Origin: Streptomyces sp. NBC_01262
Lineage (GTDB): Bacteria; Actinomycetota; Actinomycetes; Streptomycetales; Streptomycetaceae
Direction of reading: 5' to 3'
Length of the DNA stretch: 64,000 nt
Assembly (NCBI RefSeq): GCF_036226365.1
Contig: NZ_CP108462.1
Coordinates: forward strand, 1,178,001 to 1,242,000
Shown: piece by piece, positions 8,149 to 16,844 of the stretch
Layout of the letters: each line of letters starts with the position of its first letter
Position numbering within the stretch: position 1 is the stretch's first letter
Translations under genes and position numbers: made by a program
Notes under the pieces: generated by a model
What the model saw: only the letters and a program-made list of their open reading frames with translations
The model's database searches: none
What the model was told of the DNA's origin: nothing

Positions 8149-9695
8149 GCGCCGCCCCCGGGCTGATCCTGGCCGCACCGCACCCGGCGGCGCTGACGGC
8201 CGCCCGCCGGGCGGCGCGGCGGGGCGGCAACGCGGTGGACGCCGCGCTGGCGGCGGCAGCAGCCCTCACCGTCGTGTATCCCCACCAGTGCTCCCTGGGT
8301 GGCGACTTGATCGCGCTCGTCCACGCCCCCGGCCCCGGCGGCGCTGTGAGCGCGGTGGTGTCGGCAGGGGCCGCCGCACAGGCCGTGGACGTCGACGCGC
8401 TGCGCGCCGCCGACCGGCGGATGCCCGCGCAGGGACCGCAGACGGTGACCGTGCCCGGCGTGGTGGCGGGCTGGACCGCGCTCGCCGAAGCACACGGCAC
8501 CCCGGGCGCCCTGGCCGCCGCGCTGCGGGACGCCGCCGGGCTGGCGGAGGAAGCGGCCACCGTCTCGGCCGGTCTGGCTCACGCGGTACGCGAGCAGGCC
8601 GCGCGGATCGCCGCGGACCCCGGGCTCACCGCGCTGCTGACCGGCCCCGGCGGAGCGGCCGTCGCCGAGGGCGACCCGCTGCCCCAGCCGCGTCTGGCCA
8701 CCGTGCTGCGGGCGCTCGCGTACGATCCGTCGTCCTTCTACCGGGGAGCCGTCGCCGAGGCACTCGCCGACGGCCTGCGCCGGGCCGGCAGCCCGCTGAC
8801 CGTGGACGACCTGGCCGCCCACCGCGCCGAGTTCGCCGAACCGCTGACGCTGGACGTGGCCGGCACCCGTTGGTGGACCGCCCCGCCGCCGAGCCAGGGC
8901 GCGAGCCTGCTGGCCGTACTGGAGGCCGCCGCCGGGGCGGCGAAGCTGCCCGAGCCGGAACGGACCGGCGTCCTCGTGGCCCGCTGCCAGGACGCCTCGG
9001 CGGCGCGTGACCGGCTGCTGGGCGATCCGCGCGGCGCACGACCGGATCTCGACGGACTGCTGCGGCCCGCGCCCCTGGCCGGTGCGCGACCGCCCGAGCC
9101 GTCCTTCCGGCCCGCCGGGGACACCGTCGCCATCACCGCCGTGGACGCCACCGGGCTGGCGGTCTCCCTGATCCAGAGCGTCTACCAGACCTTCGGCTCC
9201 GGCATCTGCGAGCCGGACACCGGCATCGTCCTGCACAACCGGGGCTCGGCGTTCAGTCTGCTGCCCGGCCATCCGGCCCTCATCGGACCCGGGCGGCGGC
9301 CCCCGCACACCCTGTGCCCCGTACTCGGCCGGTCCGACGGCCTGCTGCTGGCGGCCGGCTGCCAGGGCGGCCGGGCCCAGCCGCAGATCCTCGCCCAGAC
9401 GGTGCCCGGGCTGATGGACCCGTCCGCCGACCCGGCCGCCGTGCTGGACCGCCCGCGCTGGGTGGTCGGCGCCCGCGACATCGGCCACGGGACGCAGACC
9501 CTGCTGGCCGAGCCCGGTTCCGTACCGGCGTCCGCGAGCGCCTTCCCGTCGGGCGTACCGGTCGTCGTCGCCCCCGGCCGCACCGACCTGGCCGGTCACA
9601 CCCAGGCCGTACGCCTGTCCGCCGACGGCCGCCTCGACGGCGCCTCCGATCCCCGCGCCGACGGCGGCACCACCTTGGAAGGAAACCCCCTGTGA
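8145..9695 (+). CDS. Gamma-glutamyltransferase/gamma-glutamyl hydrolase-family protein
   Basis: A 516-residue Ntn-hydrolase of the gamma-glutamyltranspeptidase family. The GTG start overlaps the previous stop. The N-terminus has the usual ALTAARRAARRGGNAVDAA signature, and the likely processing/catalytic Thr is T327 in GDTVAITAVD, aligning with the first Thr of TTHxSVVD; the following Thr-His are Val-Ala. FGSG follows as in the family. No signal peptide is visible, unlike secreted GGTs, so it is probably cytoplasmic. With a glutamine-synthetase-like ligase 4 kb downstream, it could remove a gamma-glutamyl group from a pathway intermediate. Activity is inferred, and the changed residues after T327 leave some doubt. 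Confidence 0.85.
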   Translation: MSAAPGLILAAPHPAALTAARRAARRGGNAVDAALAAAAALTVVYPHQCSLGGDLIALVHAPGPGGAVSAVVSAGAAAQAVDVDALRAADRRMPAQGPQTVTVPGVVAGWTALAEAHGTPGALAAALRDAAGLAEEAATVSAGLAHAVREQAARIAADPGLTALLTGPGGAAVAEGDPLPQPRLATVLRALAYDPSSFYRGAVAEALADGLRRAGSPLTVDDLAAHRAEFAEPLTLDVAGTRWWTAPPPSQGASLLAVLEAAAGAAKLPEPERTGVLVARCQDASAARDRLLGDPRGARPDLDGLLRPAPLAGARPPEPSFRPAGDTVAITAVDATGLAVSLIQSVYQTFGSGICEPDTGIVLHNRGSAFSLLPGHPALIGPGRRPPHTLCPVLGRSDGLLLAAGCQGGRAQPQILAQTVPGLMDPSADPAAVLDRPRWVVGARDIGHGTQTLLAEPGSVPASASAFPSGVPVVVAPGRTDLAGHTQAVRLSADGRLDGASDPRADGGTTLEGNPL

Positions 9696-11638
9696 GCACC
9701 CTCGCCCCCGAACCCGCACCGGCCGGCGCACCCCACCCGCTGGACCCGCTCACCGTCACCGAACTGGCCGCGGCCGCCAAGGTGCTGCGGGCCGACGTCC
9801 GGGTCACCGAGGACGCGCGCTTCTGGGGCGTGGCCCTGGACGAGGACCACGCCCGCCGCGCCGCCCCCGGAGACACCCGGCGGGCCCGCGCGGTCGTGAT
9901 CTGCCCGTCCGCGCGCCTCGCCTACGAGGTCGGCCTCGAACTCGGGGACAAGCCGCAGAGCACCGCCTGGCGCGAGCTGGACGTACGCAGTCCGGGCTGT
10001 TCCTCCGAGGAGGCCCGGCAGGCCGCCGCCGCCTGCCGGGCGGACCCGCGCTTCCGCGAGGCGCTGGCCCTGCGCGGCATCCACGACGTGTCGCTGGTGA
10101 TGGTGGACCCGGAGTCGATCGGCGGCTTCGAGCCGCCCGAGTACGCGGGCCGCCGGCTCACCTGGGGCAGTGTCTGGCACCGCACCGACGAGGACGACAA
10201 CGGCTACGCGCGCCCGGTGCAGGGCGTGGTGCCGATCATCGACATGGAGTCCATGGAGGTCCTGCACATCGAGGACCACGGCGTGGTCCCGCTGTCGCAG
10301 GAGTCGGGCGTGTTCGCGGCCGGAACGGTGGCCGAGCGGCCGGGCCTGAAGCCCCTGGAGGTGGTCCAGCCCGAAGGGCCGAGCTTCACCGTCACCGGGC
10401 AGCGGATCTACTGGCAGGGCTGGTCGGTGCGGGTCGGCTTCACCCACCGCGAGGGCCTGGTGCTGCACGACCTGGCCTTCGACGCGGCCGGGAAGGGCCC
10501 ACGGCAGGTGATCCGCCGCGCCGCCGTCAACGAGATGTACGTCCCCTACTTCGACACCGCCTCCACCCAGTACCGCAAGAACTTCTTCGACTGGGGCGAG
10601 TACGGCGCGGGCCCGCTCACCAACTCCCTCGCCCTGGGCTGCGACTGCCTCGGCGTCATCCAGTACTTCGACGCGGCGGTGCTCGGCGGCGACGGCCTCC
10701 CCCGCCTCATCCCCAACGCCGTCTGCGTGCACGAGGAGGACGACGGCATCCTGTGGAAGCACCACGACGGCCGCACCGGCCGCACCGAGGTGCGCCGCTC
10801 CCGCCGCCTGATCATCTCGGCGTTCGCCACCGTGGCCAACTACGACTACGGCTTCTACTGGTCACTCCACCAGGACGGCTCGGTGATGCTGGAGATCAAG
10901 ATGACCGGCATCCTCTCCGCCACCGGTGTGGCGGAGGGCGAACAGACCCCCTACGCACGGCGGGTCGCCCCGAACGTCGCGGTCACCAACCACCAGCACT
11001 TCTTCAGCGTCCGCCTCGACATGGCGGTGGACGGCCCCCGCAACCGGCTGGTCGAGGTCACCGCCGAGCACGAGCCCGACCCGGCCCTCGACCCGTACGG
11101 CAACGCCGCCCGGACCGTGCTGCGCCCGATCCTCAGCGAGGCCGAGGGCGCCCGGCGCACCGATCCGTCCCGCGCGCTGCACTGGCGGGTGGAAAGCGCC
11201 GAGGCCCGCAACCGGATGGGCGAACCGACCGCCTACCGCGTCCACCTGGAGAACACCGCCGTCCTGCCGGTGCGCGAGGACAGCGTCTGCGCCCGCCGCG
11301 CCCCGTTCGTGGCCCGGCAGTTGTGGGCGACCGCCTACGACCCGGACCGGCGGTTCGTCGCCGGCGAGTACCCCAACCAGGCCGAGCCGGGCGCGGACGG
11401 CGTGCACAAGTGGCAGGAGGAGGACCGCTCGCTGGACGGCGCCGACCTGGTGCTGTGGGCCACGGTCGGCTCCCACCACTTCCCCCGCCCCGAGGAGTGG
11501 CCGGTCATGCCGGTGGCCCGGGCCCGGCTGCGCCTTGAACCCGACGGGTTCTTCGACCGCAACCCGGCCCTGGACGTGCCCGCGCCCGTCTCGTGCCATG
11601 CGCCGGGGCCCGCGGCCGCGGACCACTGCTGCGGATGA
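9692..11638 (+). CDS. Copper-containing primary amine oxidase
   Basis: A 648-residue copper/topaquinone amine oxidase converting primary amines, O2 and water to aldehydes, ammonia and H2O2. The cofactor motif is NYDY with Y384 as the topaquinone precursor. Copper ligands are H434 and H436 (NHQHFF) plus a His in SHHFPRPEEWPVMP near the C-terminus. The catalytic-base region reads YFDTASTQYRKNFFDWGEYG. Length and order match bacterial phenethylamine/tyramine/histamine oxidases. The GTG start overlaps the previous gene, and its stop overlaps the membrane protein start. Its aldehyde product suits the upstream aldehyde dehydrogenase. No secretion signal is seen. Assignment is very firm; the amine is unknown. 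Confidence 0.97.
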   Translation: MSTLAPEPAPAGAPHPLDPLTVTELAAAAKVLRADVRVTEDARFWGVALDEDHARRAAPGDTRRARAVVICPSARLAYEVGLELGDKPQSTAWRELDVRSPGCSSEEARQAAAACRADPRFREALALRGIHDVSLVMVDPESIGGFEPPEYAGRRLTWGSVWHRTDEDDNGYARPVQGVVPIIDMESMEVLHIEDHGVVPLSQESGVFAAGTVAERPGLKPLEVVQPEGPSFTVTGQRIYWQGWSVRVGFTHREGLVLHDLAFDAAGKGPRQVIRRAAVNEMYVPYFDTASTQYRKNFFDWGEYGAGPLTNSLALGCDCLGVIQYFDAAVLGGDGLPRLIPNAVCVHEEDDGILWKHHDGRTGRTEVRRSRRLIISAFATVANYDYGFYWSLHQDGSVMLEIKMTGILSATGVAEGEQTPYARRVAPNVAVTNHQHFFSVRLDMAVDGPRNRLVEVTAEHEPDPALDPYGNAARTVLRPILSEAEGARRTDPSRALHWRVESAEARNRMGEPTAYRVHLENTAVLPVREDSVCARRAPFVARQLWATAYDPDRRFVAGEYPNQAEPGADGVHKWQEEDRSLDGADLVLWATVGSHHFPRPEEWPVMPVARARLRLEPDGFFDRNPALDVPAPVSCHAPGPAAADHCCG

Positions 11639-12300
11639 ACACGCACGCACACGCCTCCGGCTGGCCGTTCGCCCTCCCCGGTGTCGTGGCCTTCACCCTG
11701 GCCGTGAGCTGGCCTGCCCTGCGGGTGGTCCTGCGGCCGGAGCGGCGACGTACGACGTGGCGGTCCCTGGCCGCCTCGACGGCCGGCGCGCTGGCGCTGG
11801 CCGTACCGCTGGGCTGGGCGCAGCCGTTCGGCGGGCTCGACCCGCATACGTGGGCCATGGCCCGGTTCGAGCTGCTGGCGGGGGCCGGGCCGGCGCTGCT
11901 GGCGTACGCCGTCCACGCGACCGAGGCGACCGTACCGCCCAGCCCACGCCCACGCCGTACGCGGGCGGCCGCGGGCGCCCTGGTCTGGACGGCGGCGGCG
12001 TACGCATGGCAACTGCCCCCGCTGGACGCGCTCGACGGTGCGGGCGCGCAGGCGGTCCGCGACCTGACCTGGATCGTGGCCGGGGTCCTGCTGTGGCTCC
12101 CGGCGCTCGCACCCGGCGCCCCGTACCGCGGCCCCCTCGTGGCGGCCCATCTGGCCGCGGTGCCGCTGGGTCTGGCCATGCTGCTGACCGGCCGCCCGGG
12201 CGCGGGACTGCTCATGCTCGCGGCGGACGCCGTCATGGCGGCCTGCACGGCGCGCGGGCGGTTCGCGCTCCCCATGTATCGCGCTCTTACGCCCCCGTAA
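11635..12300 (+). CDS. Multi-pass membrane protein, distantly CtaG-like
   Basis: A 221-residue hydrophobic protein with about six predicted membrane spans and short Arg-rich loops. The pattern and the segment WAMARFELLAGAGPALLAYA recall the caa3_CtaG family of copper-delivery and cytochrome oxidase assembly proteins, but the His residues expected there are mostly missing. The start is the ATG overlapping the amine oxidase stop, so it is coupled to a copper enzyme; a role in copper or respiratory handling is a guess. It could equally be an uptake or exporter component for the pathway substrate. Confidence 0.6.
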   Translation: MNTHAHASGWPFALPGVVAFTLAVSWPALRVVLRPERRRTTWRSLAASTAGALALAVPLGWAQPFGGLDPHTWAMARFELLAGAGPALLAYAVHATEATVPPSPRPRRTRAAAGALVWTAAAYAWQLPPLDALDGAGAQAVRDLTWIVAGVLLWLPALAPGAPYRGPLVAAHLAAVPLGLAMLLTGRPGAGLLMLAADAVMAACTARGRFALPMYRALTPP

Positions 12301-12320
12301 ACGACAGAAAGGCCCGTCCC

Positions 12321-13673
12321 ATGCGCGAGGAAGAAAACCAGCGGCTCACCCGGACAGGACCGGGCACCCCGGCCGGGGAATGGATGCGCCGCTACTGGCA
12401 GCCCGTCGCCCTCAGCGAGGAACTCGACGGCGTACGCCCCCTGGTGGCGCCCAAGGTGCTGGGCCAGGACCTGGTGCTGTTCCGCGACGAGGACGGCGGA
12501 CTCGGCCTCGTCGACCGCGGCTGCCCGCACCGCGGCGCCGACCTGGCGCTCGGCCGGCTGGAGGACGGCGGGCTGCGCTGCTGCTTCCACGGCTGGCTCT
12601 TCGCCCGCGACGGCTCCTGCCTGGACGCGCCCGCCGAACCCGTGGGCAGCCCGCTGAAGTCCCGCGTCAGGCTGGGCAGTTACCCGGTCCGCGAGATCAA
12701 CGGCATCGTCTGGGGCTATCTCGGCCCCGGCGAGCCGCCCGAACTGCCCGCGCTGGACTGCTTCCGGGCTCCCGCCGACCACGCCTTCGCCTGGAAGGGC
12801 CTGCTTGAGTGCAACTGGCTCCAGGCCCTGGAGGTCGGCATCGACCCCGCCCACGCCTCCTACCTCCACCGCTTCTTCCAGGACGAGGACCCCCAGGACA
12901 GCTACGGCAAGCAGTTCCGCGCCGCCTCCCAGGGCACCGACCTGCCGATGACGAAGATCCTGCGCGAGTACGGCCGCCCCGGCATCGACTCCGTCCGCAC
13001 CCCGTACGGCATCCGCATCACCGCCCTGCGCACCCTGGACGGCACCGACATCCAGGGCCGGCCGATGGACGGCAGCCGCACCCACGTCCGCATCACCCAC
13101 CAGGTGTTCCCGCACGCCTTCCACATCCCGCTCGACGCGGAGACGGCGATCACCCAGTGGCATGTGCCGGTCGACGACAACTCCAGTTACTGGTACGCCA
13201 TGTTCACCAGTGTCGGTAGCCCGGTGGACCAGCAGGAGATGCGCCGGCAGCGGGTCGGCGCGGTCACCCTGCCCGACTACCGGCCGCGCTTCGGCCGCGC
13301 GAACGGCTACGGCTACGACCCGGTGGAACAGCGGACGACCACGTACACCGGCCTCGGCACCGACATCAACGTGCACGACCAGTGGGCGGTGGAGGGCCAG
13401 GGCGCCGTCCAGGACCGTACCCGTGAACACCTGGGCCGCTCCGACAAGGCCATCGTGATGTACCGCCGGATGCTCGGCGAGGCCATCGCCGCCGTCGAGC
13501 GCGGCGAGGACCCGCCCCTGGTGCTGCCGGCCGAGGAGGCGGGGCGGCTGCACGGACCGGTCGCCCTGGACGGGATCGGCCCCACCGAGGGCTGGCGGGA
13601 GCACTGGGGCGCCGTCACCGACAAGCAGCGTGCCGACAGCAGTTGGGCGCAGCCGCTCGGAACGGACGGCTGA
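12321..13673 (+). CDS. Rieske non-haem iron oxygenase, large subunit
   Basis: A 450-residue aromatic-ring-hydroxylating/O-demethylase-type oxygenase. The Rieske [2Fe-2S] motif is C68-P-H70 ... C87-C-F-H90. The mononuclear iron motif D-x2-H-x4-H appears in GIDPAHASYLH at about residues 174-184. Single-subunit members of this kind (vanillate demethylase, phenoxybenzoate dioxygenase, carnitine-type oxygenases) work with a flavin/[2Fe-2S] reductase, which is present at 15105. The gene begins 20 bases after the membrane protein. Between it and its reductase lies a glutamine-synthetase-like gene, so its substrate may be an amine or its glutamyl amide. The family is certain; the substrate is not. 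Confidence 0.95.
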   Translation: MREEENQRLTRTGPGTPAGEWMRRYWQPVALSEELDGVRPLVAPKVLGQDLVLFRDEDGGLGLVDRGCPHRGADLALGRLEDGGLRCCFHGWLFARDGSCLDAPAEPVGSPLKSRVRLGSYPVREINGIVWGYLGPGEPPELPALDCFRAPADHAFAWKGLLECNWLQALEVGIDPAHASYLHRFFQDEDPQDSYGKQFRAASQGTDLPMTKILREYGRPGIDSVRTPYGIRITALRTLDGTDIQGRPMDGSRTHVRITHQVFPHAFHIPLDAETAITQWHVPVDDNSSYWYAMFTSVGSPVDQQEMRRQRVGAVTLPDYRPRFGRANGYGYDPVEQRTTTYTGLGTDINVHDQWAVEGQGAVQDRTREHLGRSDKAIVMYRRMLGEAIAAVERGEDPPLVLPAEEAGRLHGPVALDGIGPTEGWREHWGAVTDKQRADSSWAQPLGTDG

Positions 13674-13678
13674 GCCGC

Positions 13679-15115
13679 GTGGGATTCATCGAACGCCACG
13701 GCCTCTGGAGCGCCGAACAGAGCGCCGCGGCACAGGAGATACGCGCCCGCGCCGAATCCGGCGGCATCACGGTGGTGCGGGTGGTCTTCGCCGACCAGCA
13801 CGGTCTGCTGCGCGGCAAGACCGTCACCGTGGGCGAACTGCCCAATGTCCTGCGCGACGGCACCGGCATCGCCTCGTCCCTGCTCGCCAAGGACACCTCG
13901 GGGCGGACCGTCTTCCCGCTGTTCACCAAGGAGACGCCACTCGGGCTGCCCGAACTACGCGGCGCCGCCGACATGGTGATGGTGCCCGACCCGCTGACCT
14001 TCCGGATGCTTCCCTGGTCGCCGGGAACGGGCTGGCTGCTGTGCGACCTGCGCTTCACCACCGGAGCCCCGGTCCCGCTGTGCACGCGAGGGCTGCTCCG
14101 CTCGGTCCTCGCCCAGGCCGACGGTCTGACCTACCGCACCGGCCTGGAGGTGGAGTTCCACCTCTTCCGGCTCGACGACCCCCGGCTGGGCCCCGGTGAT
14201 CTCGGCCAGCCCGGCGCGGCGCCCGAGGTCGCCATGCTCAACCACGGCTACCAGTACCTCAGCGAGCTGCGCTACGACGAGCTGGACCCGATCCTCGACG
14301 TCCTGCGCGCGAACATCGAGGGCCTGGGGCTGCCACTGCGCAGCCTGGAGGTCGAATTCGGCCCGAGCCAGGTCGAGCTGACCCTCCAGCCCGCCGACGG
14401 GCTGGGCACGGCCGACACGATGGTGCTGCTGCGCGGCGCCGTCAAGCAGGTCGCCGCCCGCCACGGCCACCACGCCACCTTCATGTGCCGCCCCCATCTG
14501 CCCGGGGTGTTCTCCAGCGGCTGGCACCTGCACCAGAGCGTGCTGCGGGACGGCGCGGGCGTCTTCGCCCCCGAGGCCGGGGACGACCCGGCCGCCGGTC
14601 CGCCGCTGTCGCCGTACGGCACCGCCTTCCTCGGCGGACTGCTGCGGCACGCGCGGGCCACGAGCGCGTTCTCCACGCCCACCCTCAACGGCTTCAAGCG
14701 CTTCCGCTCGCTGTCGCTGGCCCCCGACCGCGCGGTGTGGGGGCGCGACAACCGGGGGGCGATGGTGCGCGTACTGGGTGACGGTCCGTCATCTGTGCGG
14801 CTGGAGAACCGGATCGGGGAGCCCGCGGCCAATCCCTACCTCTATCTCGCCTCCCAGCTCGCCGCCGGGCTGGACGGTGTCGCGGGCGGTCTCGATCCCG
14901 GCCCGGCGGCCGACGAGCCGTACGCCGCCCGGGCGGAACCGCTGCCCCGCTCGCTGGGCGAGGCCCTGGACGCGCTGGAGGGGGACGAGGCGCTGGGGGA
15001 ACGCCTCGGCAAGGACTTCGTCTCCTACTTCACGGGCATCAAGCGCGCCGAGATCTCCCGCTTCGACCAGGAGGTCACCGACTGGGAGCAGAGGGAGTAC
15101 TTCCGTGTCTTCTGA
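13679..15115 (+). CDS. Glutamine synthetase-like gamma-glutamyl-amide ligase
   Basis: About 478 residues of the glutamine synthetase superfamily. The ATP/metal features are LEVEFHLF, FGPSQVELTL, WHLHQSV and NRGAMVRV...RLENRIGEPAANPY, so the catalytic site looks intact. It lacks the biosynthetic GlnA adenylylation region and most resembles ligases that couple glutamate to amines (PuuA/IpuC type, and the GS-like proteins of aniline dioxygenase clusters). The GTG at 13679 is preferred because it follows the previous stop by 5 bases; a TTG at 13643 inside that gene is an alternative. It lies between the Rieske oxygenase and its reductase. Gamma-glutamylation of the pathway amine is the natural inference. 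Confidence 0.88.
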   Translation: MGFIERHGLWSAEQSAAAQEIRARAESGGITVVRVVFADQHGLLRGKTVTVGELPNVLRDGTGIASSLLAKDTSGRTVFPLFTKETPLGLPELRGAADMVMVPDPLTFRMLPWSPGTGWLLCDLRFTTGAPVPLCTRGLLRSVLAQADGLTYRTGLEVEFHLFRLDDPRLGPGDLGQPGAAPEVAMLNHGYQYLSELRYDELDPILDVLRANIEGLGLPLRSLEVEFGPSQVELTLQPADGLGTADTMVLLRGAVKQVAARHGHHATFMCRPHLPGVFSSGWHLHQSVLRDGAGVFAPEAGDDPAAGPPLSPYGTAFLGGLLRHARATSAFSTPTLNGFKRFRSLSLAPDRAVWGRDNRGAMVRVLGDGPSSVRLENRIGEPAANPYLYLASQLAAGLDGVAGGLDPGPAADEPYAARAEPLPRSLGEALDALEGDEALGERLGKDFVSYFTGIKRAEISRFDQEVTDWEQREYFRVF

Positions 15116-16070
15116 CTCCGAGCGGCTCCTCGTGCGGCAGGCCCGCTGGGTCGCCCGCGACGTGGTGGAGCTGCGGCTGACCCGGCCCGCCGGCGGCGCC
15201 CTGCCGCCGTGGGAGCCCGGGGCGCACGTGGAACTGACCCTGCCCTCGGGGCTGCGGCGGACGTACTCGCTGTGCGGGGACATCGCGGACGGCCAGGCGT
15301 GGACGGTCGCCGTACACCGGGCGCCCGACGGTCGCGGCGGGTCACGGGAGATCCATGACACCGCCCTGGTCGGCCGGGAGCTGGAGGTGCGCGGGCCGGT
15401 CAACAGGTTCCCGCTGATGCCCGCCGAGGGCTACCTGCTGCTGGCCGGCGGCATCGGCGTCGCCCCGCTGCTGCCGATGGCACGCGAACTCACCGCTCGC
15501 GGTCTGCCCTGGCGGCTGGTCCTGGGCGCCCGCGACCGGTCCCGGCTCGCGTACGCCGAGGAGCTGGTGGCGCTGGGCGGGGACCGGGTCCTGCTCGTGC
15601 CCCAGGACGAGGCGGGCCTGCCCGACCTGGCGGCCGAGCTCGCCGCCACCCCGCCGGCCCACGCCGTGTACGCCTGCGGACCGCGACCCATGCTCGACGC
15701 GGTGACAGCCCTGTGCCGCGCGGCCGACCCGCCGCGCACCCCGCATCTGGAGCGCTTCACCGCGGCCGTCTCCGAGCTCCCGGGGGAATCCGCCCCGCGC
15801 AGCGGTGAGTTCGAGGTGGTGCTGAACCGTTCGGGGCTGCGGATGACCGTGCCCGCCCACCGTTCCGTGCTGGATGTCGTACGGGAGAAGCTGCCGGACG
15901 TCCCGTACTCCTGTGAGGAGGGCTACTGCGGGAGCTGCGAGACTCCGGTCACGGCCGGGCTCCCCGACCACCGCGACACGGTGATCGACCCGGCCGAACG
16001 CCCCACCGCCACCACGATGATGATCTGCGTGAGCCGGTCCGCCTCCCCCGTACTGGAGCTCGACCTCTAG
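15105..16070 (+). CDS. Rieske oxygenase reductase (FNR domain + plant-type [2Fe-2S] ferredoxin)
   Basis: A 321-residue phthalate-dioxygenase-reductase/VanB-type electron-transfer protein. It has a flavin-binding domain (RTYSL at about 48-52), an NAD-binding domain with GGIGVAPLLPM and YACGP, and a C-terminal ferredoxin with C-E-E-G-Y-C-G-S-C plus a later Cys (ICVS). It would pass electrons from NAD(P)H to the Rieske oxygenase two genes upstream. The GTG overlaps the end of the ligase gene by 11 bases and has GAGGGAG upstream. The gene ends the rightward block, 9 bases from the convergent aquaporin gene. Confidence 0.95.
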   Translation: MSSDSERLLVRQARWVARDVVELRLTRPAGGALPPWEPGAHVELTLPSGLRRTYSLCGDIADGQAWTVAVHRAPDGRGGSREIHDTALVGRELEVRGPVNRFPLMPAEGYLLLAGGIGVAPLLPMARELTARGLPWRLVLGARDRSRLAYAEELVALGGDRVLLVPQDEAGLPDLAAELAATPPAHAVYACGPRPMLDAVTALCRAADPPRTPHLERFTAAVSELPGESAPRSGEFEVVLNRSGLRMTVPAHRSVLDVVREKLPDVPYSCEEGYCGSCETPVTAGLPDHRDTVIDPAERPTATTMMICVSRSASPVLELDL

Positions 16071-16078
16071 GGCCTGTC

Positions 16079-16100
16079 GTCACCGCCGGCCGGCGGTGAC
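16079..16100. terminator. 22-bp perfect palindrome between convergent genes
   Basis: GTCACCGCCGG followed by its exact complement CCGGCGGTGAC, with no loop bases, overlaps the last codons of the leftward aquaporin gene and lies 9 bases past the reductase stop. It is a plausible bidirectional transcription stop, though no U-run follows. Confidence 0.5.
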
Positions 16101-16844
16101 CCGCCTGACCACGACGGTGGCGGCGAGCGCCCCGGCCAGGGGAGCGAGTAGGTACGCGGGGAGCAGCGAGACGCTTCCCGTAAGGAGGGCCGGCCCGAAC
16201 TCGCGGGCCGGGTTGGCGACGCCGCCGGAGCGGGTGCCGAAGGCGATGATCTGGGCGGCGATCAGGGTGCCCACGGCCCAGGGGGTGAAGCGGCCGAGTC
16301 CGCGGTGGGTCAGGCCGATTCCGGCGACGGCGACGATGACGAACATGGTGGTGGCCTCGATGGCGGCGACGGCGGCCCACGACCAGCCCGGGGCCGGCCG
16401 GATCACGGCGTAGTCCACTGTCCCGGCGGCGATCGCGGAGCCCCACACCAGTCGCGCGGCCACCGCGCCGATGAAGGAGCCGACCAGTTGCGCGGTGATG
16501 AACGGGAGGACGGCTCGGCCCGGTGTCCGGCCATAGCGCCACATCGCCAGGGTGATGGCCGGGTTGACATGGCCGCCGGTCACCTTGCCCCAGGGCGACA
16601 GCATGACGCCGGTGATGGTGTAGCCGGCTATGGGTGCGACGACGAGGAGTCTTCCCTGAGGGGTGTTCCACCAGCCGCCCGCTGCGCTGTTCAGGGTGCC
16701 CATCGCCCAACGGGTCGCGGTCACCGCGATGAACATCATGACCGCGGTCATGATGAGTTCGAGCGCGGCCGCGTGGATGGCGGCAGGCCATCGCGCGGGG
16801 GCGCTGACGCCGGGGCCTTCGGTATCGATCGTGCGGGTGGTCAC
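16080..16844 (-). CDS. Aquaporin / MIP-family channel
   Basis: A 254-residue six-helix channel of the MIP family. Both half-helix signatures are visible: GGHVNPAIT at about 90-98 and GGVANPAREFGPALL at about 207-221. Length and spacing fit an AqpZ/GlpF-like pore for water or small neutral solutes. The start is GTG, overlapping the stop of the upstream DUF1275 gene, so the two form a small leftward operon. A LysR-type box lies upstream of that operon and may control it. Solute selectivity cannot be read with confidence. Confidence 0.93.
   Translation of the reverse strand: MTTRTIDTEGPGVSAPARWPAAIHAAALELIMTAVMMFIAVTATRWAMGTLNSAAGGWWNTPQGRLLVVAPIAGYTITGVMLSPWGKVTGGHVNPAITLAMWRYGRTPGRAVLPFITAQLVGSFIGAVAARLVWGSAIAAGTVDYAVIRPAPGWSWAAVAAIEATTMFVIVAVAGIGLTHRGLGRFTPWAVGTLIAAQIIAFGTRSGGVANPAREFGPALLTGSVSLLPAYLLAPLAGALAATVVVRRVTAGRR

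Noticed and set aside
13643..13678. TTG 13643 as the ligase start
   Set aside because: It lies inside the Rieske gene and adds residues without family character; GTG 13679 right after the Rieske stop fits better, though neither has a good ribosome site.
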